This document shows positions 34,700-42,780 of a DNA stretch of 64,000 nucleotides, piece after piece. Both the position numbers and the translations under genes were made by a program. Positions within the stretch are counted from its first letter, which is position 1, and every line of letters begins with the position of its first letter. This stretch comes from GCA-2733415 sp965178655 (GTDB taxonomy: Bacteria; Bacteroidota; Bacteroidia; Flavobacteriales; Flavobacteriaceae). A model generated the notes under the pieces. The model did not search any database. It was not told the DNA's origin and saw nothing but the letters and a program-made list of their open reading frames with translations. Location: the NCBI GenBank assembly GCA_965178655.1, contig OZ238266.1, positions 434,001 to 498,000 of the forward strand, given 5' to 3'.

Positions 34700-34933
34700 A
34701 TGAATAATACAGACACACATATTAAATTATATACCGACTCTAGCATTGTGCTAGCTGGCCTGAAACAAATCTTAAACAAGGCCAATATTAGCTGCATTAT
34801 TAAAGACAATTATGAATCTGGACGCTTGGCAGGTTTTCCTGTTTTTCATGGCGAAAATGAATTATTTATCTTTGAAAAAGACTTGGAAGATGCTAAAACA
34901 ATTCTTGAGGAATTTTTATTTAAAAAAGATTAA
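34700..34933 (+). CDS. DUF2007-type small protein
   Basis: 77 residues from ATG 34700 (MNNTDTHIKLY). The longer reading from 34604 overlaps the apt start and is not conserved-looking. The pattern KLYTDSSIVLAGLKQILNKANISCIIKDN...LFIFEKDLEDAKTILEEF is that of DUF2007, a ferredoxin-like small domain annotated as a putative signal-transducing protein. Function unknown. Divergent from apt, upstream of tRNA-Arg. Confidence 0.8.
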   Translation: MNNTDTHIKLYTDSSIVLAGLKQILNKANISCIIKDNYESGRLAGFPVFHGENELFIFEKDLEDAKTILEEFLFKKD

Positions 34934-34950
34934 AAAAAACTCATTTTTTA

Positions 34951-34981
34951 TTTCGTTATTCTATAATATAAGATATATTTG
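34951..34981 (+). promoter_or_regulatory. tRNA-Arg promoter
   Basis: TATATTTG (34974-34981) with a TTTCG (-33-like) box about 19 bp upstream, 13 bases before the mature tRNA. The -7 octamer is the same one used by the other two tRNA genes in this window. Confidence 0.55.
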
Positions 34982-34993
34982 CACTCGCTTAAC

Positions 34994-35067
34994 GGCCTCG
35001 TAGCATAACTGAATAGTGCACCACATTACGGCTGTGGAGGTTGAAGGTTTGAATCCTTCCGAGGTCA
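34994..35067 (+). tRNA. tRNA-Arg (anticodon ACG)
   Basis: A 74-nt cloverleaf. The acceptor GGCCTCG pairs with CGAGGTC (one G-T), the D stem is GCAT/GTGC, the anticodon arm is CCACA-TTACGGC-TGTGG with anticodon ACG (modified to ICG), and the T arm is GAAGG-TTTGAAT-CCTTC, with discriminator A. CCA is not encoded. Folded by eye. Confidence 0.95.
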
Positions 35068-35077
35068 CAAAAAGAAA

Positions 35078-35107
35078 AAAGCAAGCTAATTTTAGCTTGC
35101 TTTTTTT
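35078..35107. terminator. Terminator between tRNA-Arg and clpS
   Basis: AGCAAGCTA-ATTT-TAGCTTGCT stem with A-run 5' and T7 3' (35080-35107). It serves tRNA-Arg and, on the other strand, the operon ending in clpS. Confidence 0.85.
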
Positions 35108-35130
35108 ATGCTTTAAAGTATTGATTTGCT

Positions 35131-35406
35131 TTATACAATCTCAGCACTAAGTCCTGCATTAAGTAATAATGTGCAACGTGGCGTTAAATCTGATAATTCG
35201 CCTGTTTTTACTGTGCATTTTCCTTTGTAATGCACCAATAAAGAGCATTGCTCAGCCTGCAAAGGGTTATGATCACAGATATCTACTAAGCAATCAATAA
35301 CATGATCAAAACTATTTACATCATCATTATACAACACTATTTCATGTGAGTTACTTATTTGCTCAGATATATGATGTTCTGGTGCTATTTTTTCCTTTGT
35401 ACCCAT
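35131..35406 (-). CDS. clpS: ATP-dependent Clp protease adaptor ClpS
   Basis: 91 residues. HEIVLYNDDVNSFDHVIDCL matches the ClpS N-degron-binding core (family ...LYNDDxxxxxxVxxxL). The protein delivers N-end-rule substrates to ClpAP-type proteases. The hydrophobic pocket residues appear intact. Last gene of the tpiA-prmA series, 4 bases after prmA. Confidence 0.92.
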   Translation of the reverse strand: MGTKEKIAPEHHISEQISNSHEIVLYNDDVNSFDHVIDCLVDICDHNPLQAEQCSLLVHYKGKCTVKTGELSDLTPRCTLLLNAGLSAEIV

Positions 35407-35410
35407 TGTG

Positions 35411-36247
35411 TTATTTTATAAATTTAATCGAAACCCAATCATTACGATTAAAATGTGTTACAAAAGTAAGCTTTTCTGCGTTACAAGCATCAGTAATCAA
35501 CGGAATATCAGCATCATAAAACCCACTTAGCAGTAAAGTACCATTTGTATTTAAACAGTTAGCATAAGTAGGGATATCCTTTAATAAAATATTACGGTTA
35601 ATATTTGCAATAATAACATCGTATTTTTTGTTTTTTAATAAGCTGGCATCGCCTTCATATGCCGTTATTTTAGAACAATTATTTCGTGCTACATTTTCAA
35701 CGGTATTTAGATAACACCAATTATCAATATCAATAGCATCTAATGTTGTAGCGCCTTTCATTTCTGCTAAAATTGCAAGAATCCCTGTACCACAACCCAT
35801 ATCCAACACCGTTTTATCGGTAAGGTTTAATTGTAAAATATGCTGAATCATCATGTGTGTCGTTTCATGATGTCCTGTACCAAAACTCATTTTAGGCTCT
35901 ATAATAATATCATATGCCACATTGGTTTTTTTATGAAAAGGTGCTCTAACGGCACAAATACCATCTACCTCAATGGCTTTAAAGTTTTTTTCCCACTCTT
36001 TATTCCAATTAACTTGCTCTATTTCTTCTTTGGTAAAAGAGATTTTAAATTCTGGGTTAGAGAGTATAAAAATATCGTCTAGAATTGAATCGTTCCATTC
36101 TGGTTTTTGAATATAAGCGATTACGCCTGCTTCATTTTCTACAAAGCTTTCAAACCCTGCATAGCCTAGTTCTGCAATTAAAATTTCTGTGCCCATTTTT
36201 CTAGGGCTTACGGTAAAGGTATATCCAATATATATAGGTGTACTCAT
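35411..36247 (-). CDS. prmA: Ribosomal protein L11 methyltransferase
   Basis: 278 residues. An N-terminal substrate-recognition part precedes a Rossmann SAM domain: PKMSFGTGHHETTHMMIQ, VLDMGCGTGILAILAEMKGA (motif I, read in parts) and DVIIANINRNILLKDIP. The motif GTGHHETT and the NINRNIL box are diagnostic for PrmA, which trimethylates L11. It lies 5 bases after tpiA and 4 before clpS. The tpiA-prmA-clpS order is typical for flavobacteria. Confidence 0.95.
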   Translation of the reverse strand: MSTPIYIGYTFTVSPRKMGTEILIAELGYAGFESFVENEAGVIAYIQKPEWNDSILDDIFILSNPEFKISFTKEEIEQVNWNKEWEKNFKAIEVDGICAVRAPFHKKTNVAYDIIIEPKMSFGTGHHETTHMMIQHILQLNLTDKTVLDMGCGTGILAILAEMKGATTLDAIDIDNWCYLNTVENVARNNCSKITAYEGDASLLKNKKYDVIIANINRNILLKDIPTYANCLNTNGTLLLSGFYDADIPLITDACNAEKLTFVTHFNRNDWVSIKFIK

Positions 36248-36252
36248 TTTGT

Positions 36253-37011
36253 TTAGAATGACGTTATAATTGCTTTAAAATCCGATGCCTTTAATGCGGC
36301 TCCTCCTATTAACCCGCCATCAACATCAGGATTAGAAAATAGCTCTGCTGCATTAGCTGGTTTTACAGAACCACCATATAATATAGAAATACTATTAGCC
36401 AATTGATTGTTATATTTCTTAGCCAATAACGATCGTATAAATGCATGCATTTCTTGCGCCTGTGCTGGACTTGCTGTTTCTCCTGTACCTATTGCCCATA
36501 CTGGCTCATAGGCTAATATAACATTTTTAAAAACTGTTTCTGGTAAGTGAAATAATGCTTCCGATAATTGTTGTTCTACTAAAGCAAAATGTTGCTCATT
36601 TTTTCTGTCACTTAACTCTTCTCCAAAGCAAAATATTATTTCTAATTCTTGTGCTAATGCGCTATCTACTTTTTCTTTTAGAATAGCATTGGTTTCTCCA
36701 AAATAAGCGCGACGCTCACTATGGCCTAATATAACCGTTTTAACACCAATACTCTTTAACATCTCTCCTGATATTTCTCCAGTAAAAGCACCATTATTTG
36801 CTTGGTGCATATTTTGTGCTACTACTTGTATCAACGAAGATTCTGTTGCGTTTACAGCGCTTTCTAAATGCACAAATGTTGGCGCAACAAGCACTCTAGT
36901 ATCGTTTATATTACTTGTTTCTAATACTTCTTTTAAGTCTGTTATCAATGATTTTGTTGCAACACTATCATTGTTCATTTTCCAGTTTCCTGCTACAATA
37001 TTTGTTCTCAT
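36253..37011 (-). CDS. tpiA: Triose-phosphate isomerase
   Basis: 252 residues. VAGNWKMNNDSV (active-site Asn/Lys), VILGHSERR (His), LAYEPVWAIGTG (Glu) and ILYGGSVKPANA (phosphate-binding) are all intact. It interconverts dihydroxyacetone phosphate and glyceraldehyde-3-phosphate in glycolysis. Embedded in a minus-strand series, 9 bases after a TlpA-like lipoprotein gene. Confidence 0.97.
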   Translation of the reverse strand: MRTNIVAGNWKMNNDSVATKSLITDLKEVLETSNINDTRVLVAPTFVHLESAVNATESSLIQVVAQNMHQANNGAFTGEISGEMLKSIGVKTVILGHSERRAYFGETNAILKEKVDSALAQELEIIFCFGEELSDRKNEQHFALVEQQLSEALFHLPETVFKNVILAYEPVWAIGTGETASPAQAQEMHAFIRSLLAKKYNNQLANSISILYGGSVKPANAAELFSNPDVDGGLIGGAALKASDFKAIITSF

Positions 37012-37020
37012 ATATATACT

Positions 37021-37521
37021 TTATTTATCTGCTTTTATTGCTGCCAAAAGGCGTTTATCTGTTGCTTTTATTATGTTGTATTCTTTTATTGTGCCGTCTT
37101 TTCCAACAATAATATAACGTGGTATCCAAGTTAGGCCAATTGCTTTTCCAAAGGCACCTTTCATTCCCGAAGACACAAAGTAATGTTCTCCGTTAATATT
37201 TTTAGTTTCTATAGCTTTTTTCCAACTGGCAATTTTCTTATCGACCGATAAAAATACGTATACCAAATCATTAGACGCTGTTTGCTCTTGCAATGCCTTA
37301 ACCAATGGCAGTCCCCTTAAACAATCTCCGCACCACGATGCCCAAACATCAATAACAATTGTTTTGCCTTTATGTTTGGATAATATGTTTTCTAAAGAGG
37401 TTTCTTCTCCTTCTAAAGATATCATGTTTTCTTCAAGTGCAGTTTGTGCAAATTTAGTAGCGTTTTTTGAACATGAAAAAAACACAAATGGTAGTACTGC
37501 TAATAATAATTTAAGTTTCAT
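37021..37521 (-). CDS. TlpA-like thioredoxin-fold lipoprotein
   Basis: 166 residues. Lipobox VFFSC (Cys17), then a TlpA/ResA-type thioredoxin fold: KTIVIDVWASWCGDCLRGLP with the redox pair Cys-Gly-Asp-Cys, and WIPRYIIVGKDGTI with the cis-Pro. It is probably a membrane-attached periplasmic thiol-disulfide reductase. Co-located with the BT_3928 family gene, which has its own thioredoxin-like domain, suggesting a shared redox or envelope role. Confidence 0.88.
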   Translation of the reverse strand: MKLKLLLAVLPFVFFSCSKNATKFAQTALEENMISLEGEETSLENILSKHKGKTIVIDVWASWCGDCLRGLPLVKALQEQTASNDLVYVFLSVDKKIASWKKAIETKNINGEHYFVSSGMKGAFGKAIGLTWIPRYIIVGKDGTIKEYNIIKATDKRLLAAIKADK

Positions 37522-37539
37522 TGCTTTTCTATCTAAAGT

Positions 37540-38616
37540 TTATTGTAATCTTATTTTTGGATCTAGCCATCCGTATATAATATCGACAATTATATTAATA
37601 CAAACAAACATAGTTGCTATAACTAATACCGATCCCATAATTACAGGTAAGTCTAGCTTGTTTAAAGCATCTACAATTTCTTTTCCTAAGCCGTTCCAAT
37701 TAAAAATATATTCAACAAAAACAGCACCTGCTAGTAATGATGCAAACCATCCAGAAATTGCAGTAACCACAGGGTTCATTGCATTTTTAATGGCATGTTT
37801 TCTTAGTACTACATAAGCCGACAATCCTTTTGCTTTTGCAGTACGTATATAATCTTGCCCTAATATTTCTAGCAGCGAATTTCGCATTAATTGTATAACT
37901 ACTGCCAAGGGTCTAATACCTAAAACTAATGCTGGCAGGATTAAGTTTTTTAATTGTAAATGTACCGTTTCTCCATAATCATCAAGCTCATACAAGCTGC
38001 CTGTCATTTCTAAATTAGTATAATTATGCAACACATATCCAAACAACCATGCAAATAAAATGGCACTAAAAAACGATGGTACACTCATGCCTAATGTGCT
38101 AAATATTTGTATGCTTTTGTCTATCCATGAATCTTTATGTAATGCCGAAATTACTCCTAAAATCACTCCTATAAATAAAGCTATAAAAATAGATGCTATA
38201 GCTAATACTGCAGTATTTGGCAAAGTTTCTGAAATAATTTTAGAAACCGGCTTACCTGATTTTGCAAAAGATTCTCGCAGATATGGCAACTTAAGCACCA
38301 CTGTAGTATTAGCTATGGTTACAATTGAAAATGTATTAGCATATTTTTCTGACAAACTGGTATAATCTGAGCTATTGGTACTATGAAATGATATTGGAGA
38401 CAAATCATTTATATAGTATGCGTATTGTGTTGTTAGTGGCTTATCAAAACCATATTTTTTTTTAATTGCCGCTACTTGCTCACTACTTTCATTTTGACCT
38501 AACATCATTTTTGCAGGGTCTCCCGGAAGTACTGAAAATAATAAAAACACTACCGTTATCACACCAAAAAGAGTGAGTATTGCGTATCCTATTTTATGTA
38601 ATAAATATCGTAACAA
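37540..38616 (-). CDS. ABC transporter permease (DppB/OppB type)
   Basis: 358 residues with six membrane segments. N-terminal FLLFSVLPGDPAKMMLGQNES and C-terminal LRKHAIKNAMNPVVTAISGW (EAA loop) are typical of dipeptide/oligopeptide permeases. An ~75-residue extra-cytoplasmic insertion after the first segment is common in Bacteroidota. No partner permease, ATPase or binding protein lies in the window, so it is an orphan here and partners must be elsewhere. 18 bases before the TlpA-like gene and 4 bases after BT_3928. Confidence 0.9.
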   Translation of the reverse strand: MLRYLLHKIGYAILTLFGVITVVFLLFSVLPGDPAKMMLGQNESSEQVAAIKKKYGFDKPLTTQYAYYINDLSPISFHSTNSSDYTSLSEKYANTFSIVTIANTTVVLKLPYLRESFAKSGKPVSKIISETLPNTAVLAIASIFIALFIGVILGVISALHKDSWIDKSIQIFSTLGMSVPSFFSAILFAWLFGYVLHNYTNLEMTGSLYELDDYGETVHLQLKNLILPALVLGIRPLAVVIQLMRNSLLEILGQDYIRTAKAKGLSAYVVLRKHAIKNAMNPVVTAISGWFASLLAGAVFVEYIFNWNGLGKEIVDALNKLDLPVIMGSVLVIATMFVCINIIVDIIYGWLDPKIRLQ

Positions 38617-38620
38617 CGCT

Positions 38621-39850
38621 TTATAACATTAGGTTTTTATAATCGTTCCAATGTAATTTCTGATTGATTGTTGCGTTATCCATCTCTATGATTCCCGGAT
38701 TAGCACGTACCATTGTTTTTAGTGTGGTACCGTCACAAAAATAGAATTTAAATCCAAGTTTATATGCCGCTATTTTTTCTGAACGACTTTCTGAAGATTC
38801 TGCAGTTAACCCCACTACAGTATAGCCTTTTTCTATAGCTTGGTCGGTAAGTTTTTTAATGCGCTGAAAGCCTTCATCACTCGACTTTGAAAAATCGTAA
38901 GCTACAATAACAAGTACATTATCTTGTGCTAGATAGTAATCTGTATCATCTGAAACATCATCTTCTATAGCAAAATCATGTATTTTTGGAGCTACTGCTT
39001 CTCGTATAATTTTGGTTGTCACACCTTTTAAAACACCTCCTGCATCCGATGGAAAAGTACCGTTATTTGTTATTGTTTTATCTTCGCCATTAACGGTGAA
39101 CACCCAGTAATATTCTGTTAATTCTGGCAAGGCATCTTTAGGGGGCTGCATACCTTCTATTATATTATTTCCTATTTTATAGGGCCTAAAATCCTCTATT
39201 GGTAAATGGTTATAAGTGTAGAATATAAACAATAATGATGCTATACCACTTAAGCTTAATAAGCGCCATTGGTTAGTATCAAAACGCTGAATTAACAACA
39301 TTAATCCGTATACCAAGATGGCAAAGAATACTGGAAACCACCACCCTATTACACCTACTGAGAATAGTGTGATTAATATTAATGAAGGCAATACATATTG
39401 TAATTGACCTGAATTAAGTGGCTTTATCACTTTTCGTGACACAAATAACTGTATTGACAGTAAAAGTAACACGACATCTTTCCAGAAAGACTCCCAAGGT
39501 GTTAATTTTAAAGCATCACCAAAACATCCGCAATCGGTAACTTTATTAAAATATGCCGAGTAAAAAGTTAAAAACGTAAAAAACAGCATCATTAATAAAT
39601 TTATTGCAGTTGTTGTCTTTGCTTTTAAACCAAATATAATGGCTATTCCTAATAGTATTTCAATCACACAAATTGTAATAGCCATTGCTACTGTATAGGG
39701 CTGTAAGAACTCCATTCCTAAAACACCCTCTGTAAAATAATCAAATAACTTATAAGAAAAACCTACCGCATCATTTGCTTTAATCACTCCTGAAACAAGT
39801 AATAAACTTCCTACAAGTAATCTAGATATATATAGTGCTTTTGTTTTCAT
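38621..39850 (-). CDS. BT_3928 family protein (DoxX/MauE-like membrane domain plus thioredoxin-like domain)
   Basis: 409 residues. An N-terminal DoxX/MauE-like four-helix membrane part (LLVSGVIKANDAVGFSYKL, TDCGCFGDALKLTPWESFWK) contains the CGC motif of MauE-type proteins that work with thioredoxins. Further hydrophobic segments follow to about residue 215, then a soluble C-terminal domain (VLVIVAYDFSKSSDEGF... FYFCDGTTLKTMVRANPG) resembling a thioredoxin fold without a CxxC. Annotated as the BT_3928 family in Bacteroidota. Function unknown, probably redox handling in the envelope. Confidence 0.8.
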   Translation of the reverse strand: MKTKALYISRLLVGSLLLVSGVIKANDAVGFSYKLFDYFTEGVLGMEFLQPYTVAMAITICVIEILLGIAIIFGLKAKTTTAINLLMMLFFTFLTFYSAYFNKVTDCGCFGDALKLTPWESFWKDVVLLLLSIQLFVSRKVIKPLNSGQLQYVLPSLILITLFSVGVIGWWFPVFFAILVYGLMLLIQRFDTNQWRLLSLSGIASLLFIFYTYNHLPIEDFRPYKIGNNIIEGMQPPKDALPELTEYYWVFTVNGEDKTITNNGTFPSDAGGVLKGVTTKIIREAVAPKIHDFAIEDDVSDDTDYYLAQDNVLVIVAYDFSKSSDEGFQRIKKLTDQAIEKGYTVVGLTAESSESRSEKIAAYKLGFKFYFCDGTTLKTMVRANPGIIEMDNATINQKLHWNDYKNLML

Positions 39851-39911
39851 TTCTTTTTTATTTTATAAGTTATTAGATAGCTCTAAAGATTGGTTTTTGA
39901 GTGAAATTAGT

Positions 39912-39946
39912 TTCTGTTATGTTGAAATAAATTCAGCATAACAGAA
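39912..39946. repeat. 15-bp stem hairpin between the DUF1599 and BT_3928 genes
   Basis: TTCTGTTATGTTGAA (39912-39926), 5-nt loop, TTCAGCATAACAGAA (39932-39946), with one G-T position. Read on the minus strand it starts 10 bases after the DUF1599 stop. No U-tract follows, so it is more likely an RNA-processing or attenuating hairpin than a full terminator. Confidence 0.6.
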
Positions 39947-39956
39947 GCTATATTAT

Positions 39957-40496
39957 TTATTGCTCTTCTAATAATATTAAAGCAAAAACGGCATAATTTA
40001 TCATGTCTTGATAATTAGCATCTATCCCCTCACTAACTATTGTTTTTCCTTTGTTATCCTCAATTTGTTTTACACGCAATAACTTCTGCAAAATTAAATC
40101 TGTTAATGAGCCAATGCGCATATCTCGCCATGCCTCTCCATAGTCATGATTTTTAGCTTCCATTAACTCGTAGGTCATTTTAAAATGCTTGTCGTATAAT
40201 TCTGTAGCAGCATCTACATCTAAATCTGGCTGTTCTGCTATTCCTTTTTCTATTTGTATCAATGCCATTAAAGAATAGTTTATAATACCTATAAACTCAG
40301 ATTCTTGCCCTTCATCAACCATTTGTTTTATATTTTCTTGCAAGCCTCTAATACGCTGTGCTTTTATAAAAATCTGATCTGTTAATGAGGGTAATCGTAA
40401 AATTCGCCATGCAGATCCGTAGTCTGTCATTTTATTAACAAACAAGTTTCTACAAGTTGTAACTACTTTATTATATTGTTTCGCTGTTTTTTGCAT
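39957..40496 (-). CDS. DUF1599 (Nmad1) family protein
   Basis: 179 residues made of two similar halves: KMTDYGSAWRILRLPSLTDQIFIKAQRI and KNHDYGEAWRDMRIGSLTDLILQKLLRV, each with a DYGxAWR...SLTDxIxxK pattern. This is the DUF1599 duplication, also called nucleotide modification-associated domain 1, common next to folP in Bacteroidota. Function is not established. Divergent from folP across 75 bp, it begins the long minus-strand series down to clpS. Confidence 0.88.
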   Translation of the reverse strand: MQKTAKQYNKVVTTCRNLFVNKMTDYGSAWRILRLPSLTDQIFIKAQRIRGLQENIKQMVDEGQESEFIGIINYSLMALIQIEKGIAEQPDLDVDAATELYDKHFKMTYELMEAKNHDYGEAWRDMRIGSLTDLILQKLLRVKQIEDNKGKTIVSEGIDANYQDMINYAVFALILLEEQ

Positions 40497-40571
40497 CTAT
40501 GCTAAATATATTTTGCGTAAATTTCGTTGAAATTTTGCTGATTAACAAACTAATCCCAATTTAAACATCTA

Positions 40572-41393
40572 ATGACCATAAATTGTAAAGGAAAATTAAT
40601 AGACTGTAGCTATCCTAAAGTTATGGGTATTTTAAACTTAACCCCTGATTCTTTCTATGATGGAGGCAACTACAAGACTCCTGAAGATATTATAATTCAG
40701 GTAGAAAAAATGCTCACAGATGGTGCTACATTTATTGATGTAGGCGCGTATAGTTCACGTCCTGGTGCTACACATATTACCGAAGCAGAAGAACTAAAAC
40801 GTATTGTGCCTATTGTACGCCTTTTAACAAGTCGTTTTCCAGAAATACTACTTTCTATTGATACTTTTAGAAGTAGCGTAGCACGGGCTTGTATAGCTGA
40901 AGGTGCTGCCTTAATTAATGACATTTCTGCAGGAGAAATGGATGGCAACATGTTTAAAACTATAGGTGAATTAAATGTGCCATATTGTATGATGCACATG
41001 AAAGGCACTCCACAAAACATGCAAAAACAACCCGAATACAGCAATGTTACACAAGATATCTTGTTTTACTTTTCAAAAAAAATTGCAGAAGCTAGAGCGC
41101 ATGGTATTAACGATATTATTCTAGACCCTGGATTTGGTTTTGGAAAAACAACCAAGCATAATTATAAATTATTAGAAGAATTATCTCTATTTAAAGCAAC
41201 GAAACTTCCGTTACTAGTTGGAATATCTAGAAAATCGATGATATATAACATTTTAAGCGCCTCTCCCAAAGAAGCTTTAAACGGCACCACTGCTCTAAAC
41301 ACAATTGCAACATACAAAGGTGCTTCTATATTACGTGTACACGATGTAAAGGAAGCTCTAGAGTGTATATCATTAGTCCAACAATTACCTTAA
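40572..41393 (+). CDS. folP: Dihydropteroate synthase
   Basis: 273 residues. GILNLTPDSFYDGG (pterin/pABA site), DVGAYSSRPGA (loop 2), LINDISAGEMD, MHMKGTPQNMQ and ILDPGFGFGKTTKHN are all in order. It makes 7,8-dihydropteroate in folate synthesis and is the sulfonamide target. A lipoprotein gene begins 2 bases after the stop and cdaA follows. folP-cdaA linkage is typical of Bacteroidota. Confidence 0.97.
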   Translation: MTINCKGKLIDCSYPKVMGILNLTPDSFYDGGNYKTPEDIIIQVEKMLTDGATFIDVGAYSSRPGATHITEAEELKRIVPIVRLLTSRFPEILLSIDTFRSSVARACIAEGAALINDISAGEMDGNMFKTIGELNVPYCMMHMKGTPQNMQKQPEYSNVTQDILFYFSKKIAEARAHGINDIILDPGFGFGKTTKHNYKLLEELSLFKATKLPLLVGISRKSMIYNILSASPKEALNGTTALNTIATYKGASILRVHDVKEALECISLVQQLP

Positions 41394-41395
41394 TC

Positions 41396-41911
41396 ATGAC
41401 AAAGTACTTTTTACTATTTACCACCCTTTGTTTTTTGGCTTGTACAAACTCTTATACAATTAAAGAAACTACCGCTTTAAAAGACCTTCCTGATACTTTT
41501 TTTAAATTAGGACAAACCCATCAATTATCTTTTCAAGACGACGAGTATATTACTGAATACCAACGATTTCCTAACACGGAATTTTCTAAATTTTATTTAA
41601 AAAATCATACCGAAACATATTCACCATTCTTTAATGTTACCGTACATTTAAATGTGGAACAAAAAATCACTTTTGAGGGACAAGACATTAATAGCACAGA
41701 ACTGATACCGTTTCTGAAAGATTTTAGTGATTTTGCTGCTAACGGAAAACAAACACTTGTTCACTTAAACTTTAATGAACAGATTAATGTTAAAGAATAC
41801 CTTAATTTTTTAACGCTTATTAAACCTTTGGAAGGTAACGGCATACAACTTAATAAAACTGTGTTTATTTATAATCCAGGCAGTCTTCCAGATTGCGACT
41901 GTAACTTATAA
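41396..41911 (+). CDS. Lipoprotein between folP and cdaA
   Basis: 171 residues from ATG 41396. The upstream ATG at 41363 lies inside folP. The signal MTKYFLLFTTLCFLAC has its lipobox Cys at 16. The mature part has no recognisable domain. It ends in a Cys pair (LPDCDCNL) that could form or bind something. Probably in the folP transcript, 47 bases before cdaA. Function unknown. Confidence 0.75.
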   Translation: MTKYFLLFTTLCFLACTNSYTIKETTALKDLPDTFFKLGQTHQLSFQDDEYITEYQRFPNTEFSKFYLKNHTETYSPFFNVTVHLNVEQKITFEGQDINSTELIPFLKDFSDFAANGKQTLVHLNFNEQINVKEYLNFLTLIKPLEGNGIQLNKTVFIYNPGSLPDCDCNL

Positions 41912-41958
41912 GTGTTAATGTCATTATTTTTTATATTTTTACAAAAAACCATGCTATT

Positions 41959-42741
41959 TTGAATAGACTTAACTTTTTAGAATTTAATTTTTTAGATGTC
42001 ATTGATATCGTTCTTGTTGCAGTATTGCTATATTATGTATATAGACTTGTAAAAGGGACTGTTGCCATTAATATATTTATAGGTATAATTATCATTTATC
42101 TCATAGGGCAGCTTACCAAGGCGTTACATATGGATGTGCTTAGTGGTATTCTAGGTAAAGTAATTAGTGTAGGTGTTTTTGCTATGATTGTTGTTTTTCA
42201 ACAAGAAATACGAAAGTTCTTACTATTGCTTGGTTCTACTAAGTTTTTTACAGATAATAGTTTATTTCAAAATTTTAATTTTTCACAAAACTCACTCAGC
42301 CCTGATACTAATGTTGATGCCGTTTTACAAGCATGCATAAACCTCTCTAAATCTAAAACAGGGGTGTTATTGGTTTTTGAAAGAAAAAACAACTTAGATT
42401 TTGTTAAAAACACAGGAGATGATATGCTTATTAATCTTACCCAGCCTATTCTAGAAAGTATTTTTTATAAAAACAGTCCGCTACATGATGGTGCTGCAAT
42501 AGTATCTGGCAATAATATCATTGCTACACGTGTTATTTTACCCGTTTCAAATAGTAAAAATATTCCGAGTAGATTTGGTTTACGCCACCGTGCTGCCGTT
42601 GGAATTACCGAAAAAACCGACGCACTTGCGCTTCTAGTTTCTGAAGAAACTGGACAAATATCTTATGTTAAAAATGGAGAGTTTGTATTATTTGACAACA
42701 ATGAGCAGTTAAAAAGTATTTTAGAAGAAGATCTAGATTAA
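41959..42741 (+). CDS. cdaA: Diadenylate cyclase CdaA, TTG start
   Basis: 260 residues. Three N-terminal membrane helices (about 10-80) precede the DAC domain with LHDGAAIVSGNNI (DGA) and RFGLRHRAAVGITE (RHR), the two motifs required to make c-di-AMP from two ATP. The start is TTG at 41959. No in-frame ATG or GTG lies near, and the N terminus NFLEFNFLDVIDIVLVA fits the family, so TTG is chosen with fair confidence. c-di-AMP controls potassium and envelope homeostasis. Convergent with an ABC exporter gene. Confidence 0.93.
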   Translation: MNRLNFLEFNFLDVIDIVLVAVLLYYVYRLVKGTVAINIFIGIIIIYLIGQLTKALHMDVLSGILGKVISVGVFAMIVVFQQEIRKFLLLLGSTKFFTDNSLFQNFNFSQNSLSPDTNVDAVLQACINLSKSKTGVLLVFERKNNLDFVKNTGDDMLINLTQPILESIFYKNSPLHDGAAIVSGNNIIATRVILPVSNSKNIPSRFGLRHRAAVGITEKTDALALLVSEETGQISYVKNGEFVLFDNNEQLKSILEEDLD

Positions 42742-42780
42742 GTCATTTCGTTTTTTACTAAACAACCCGTTTCTTTAATT

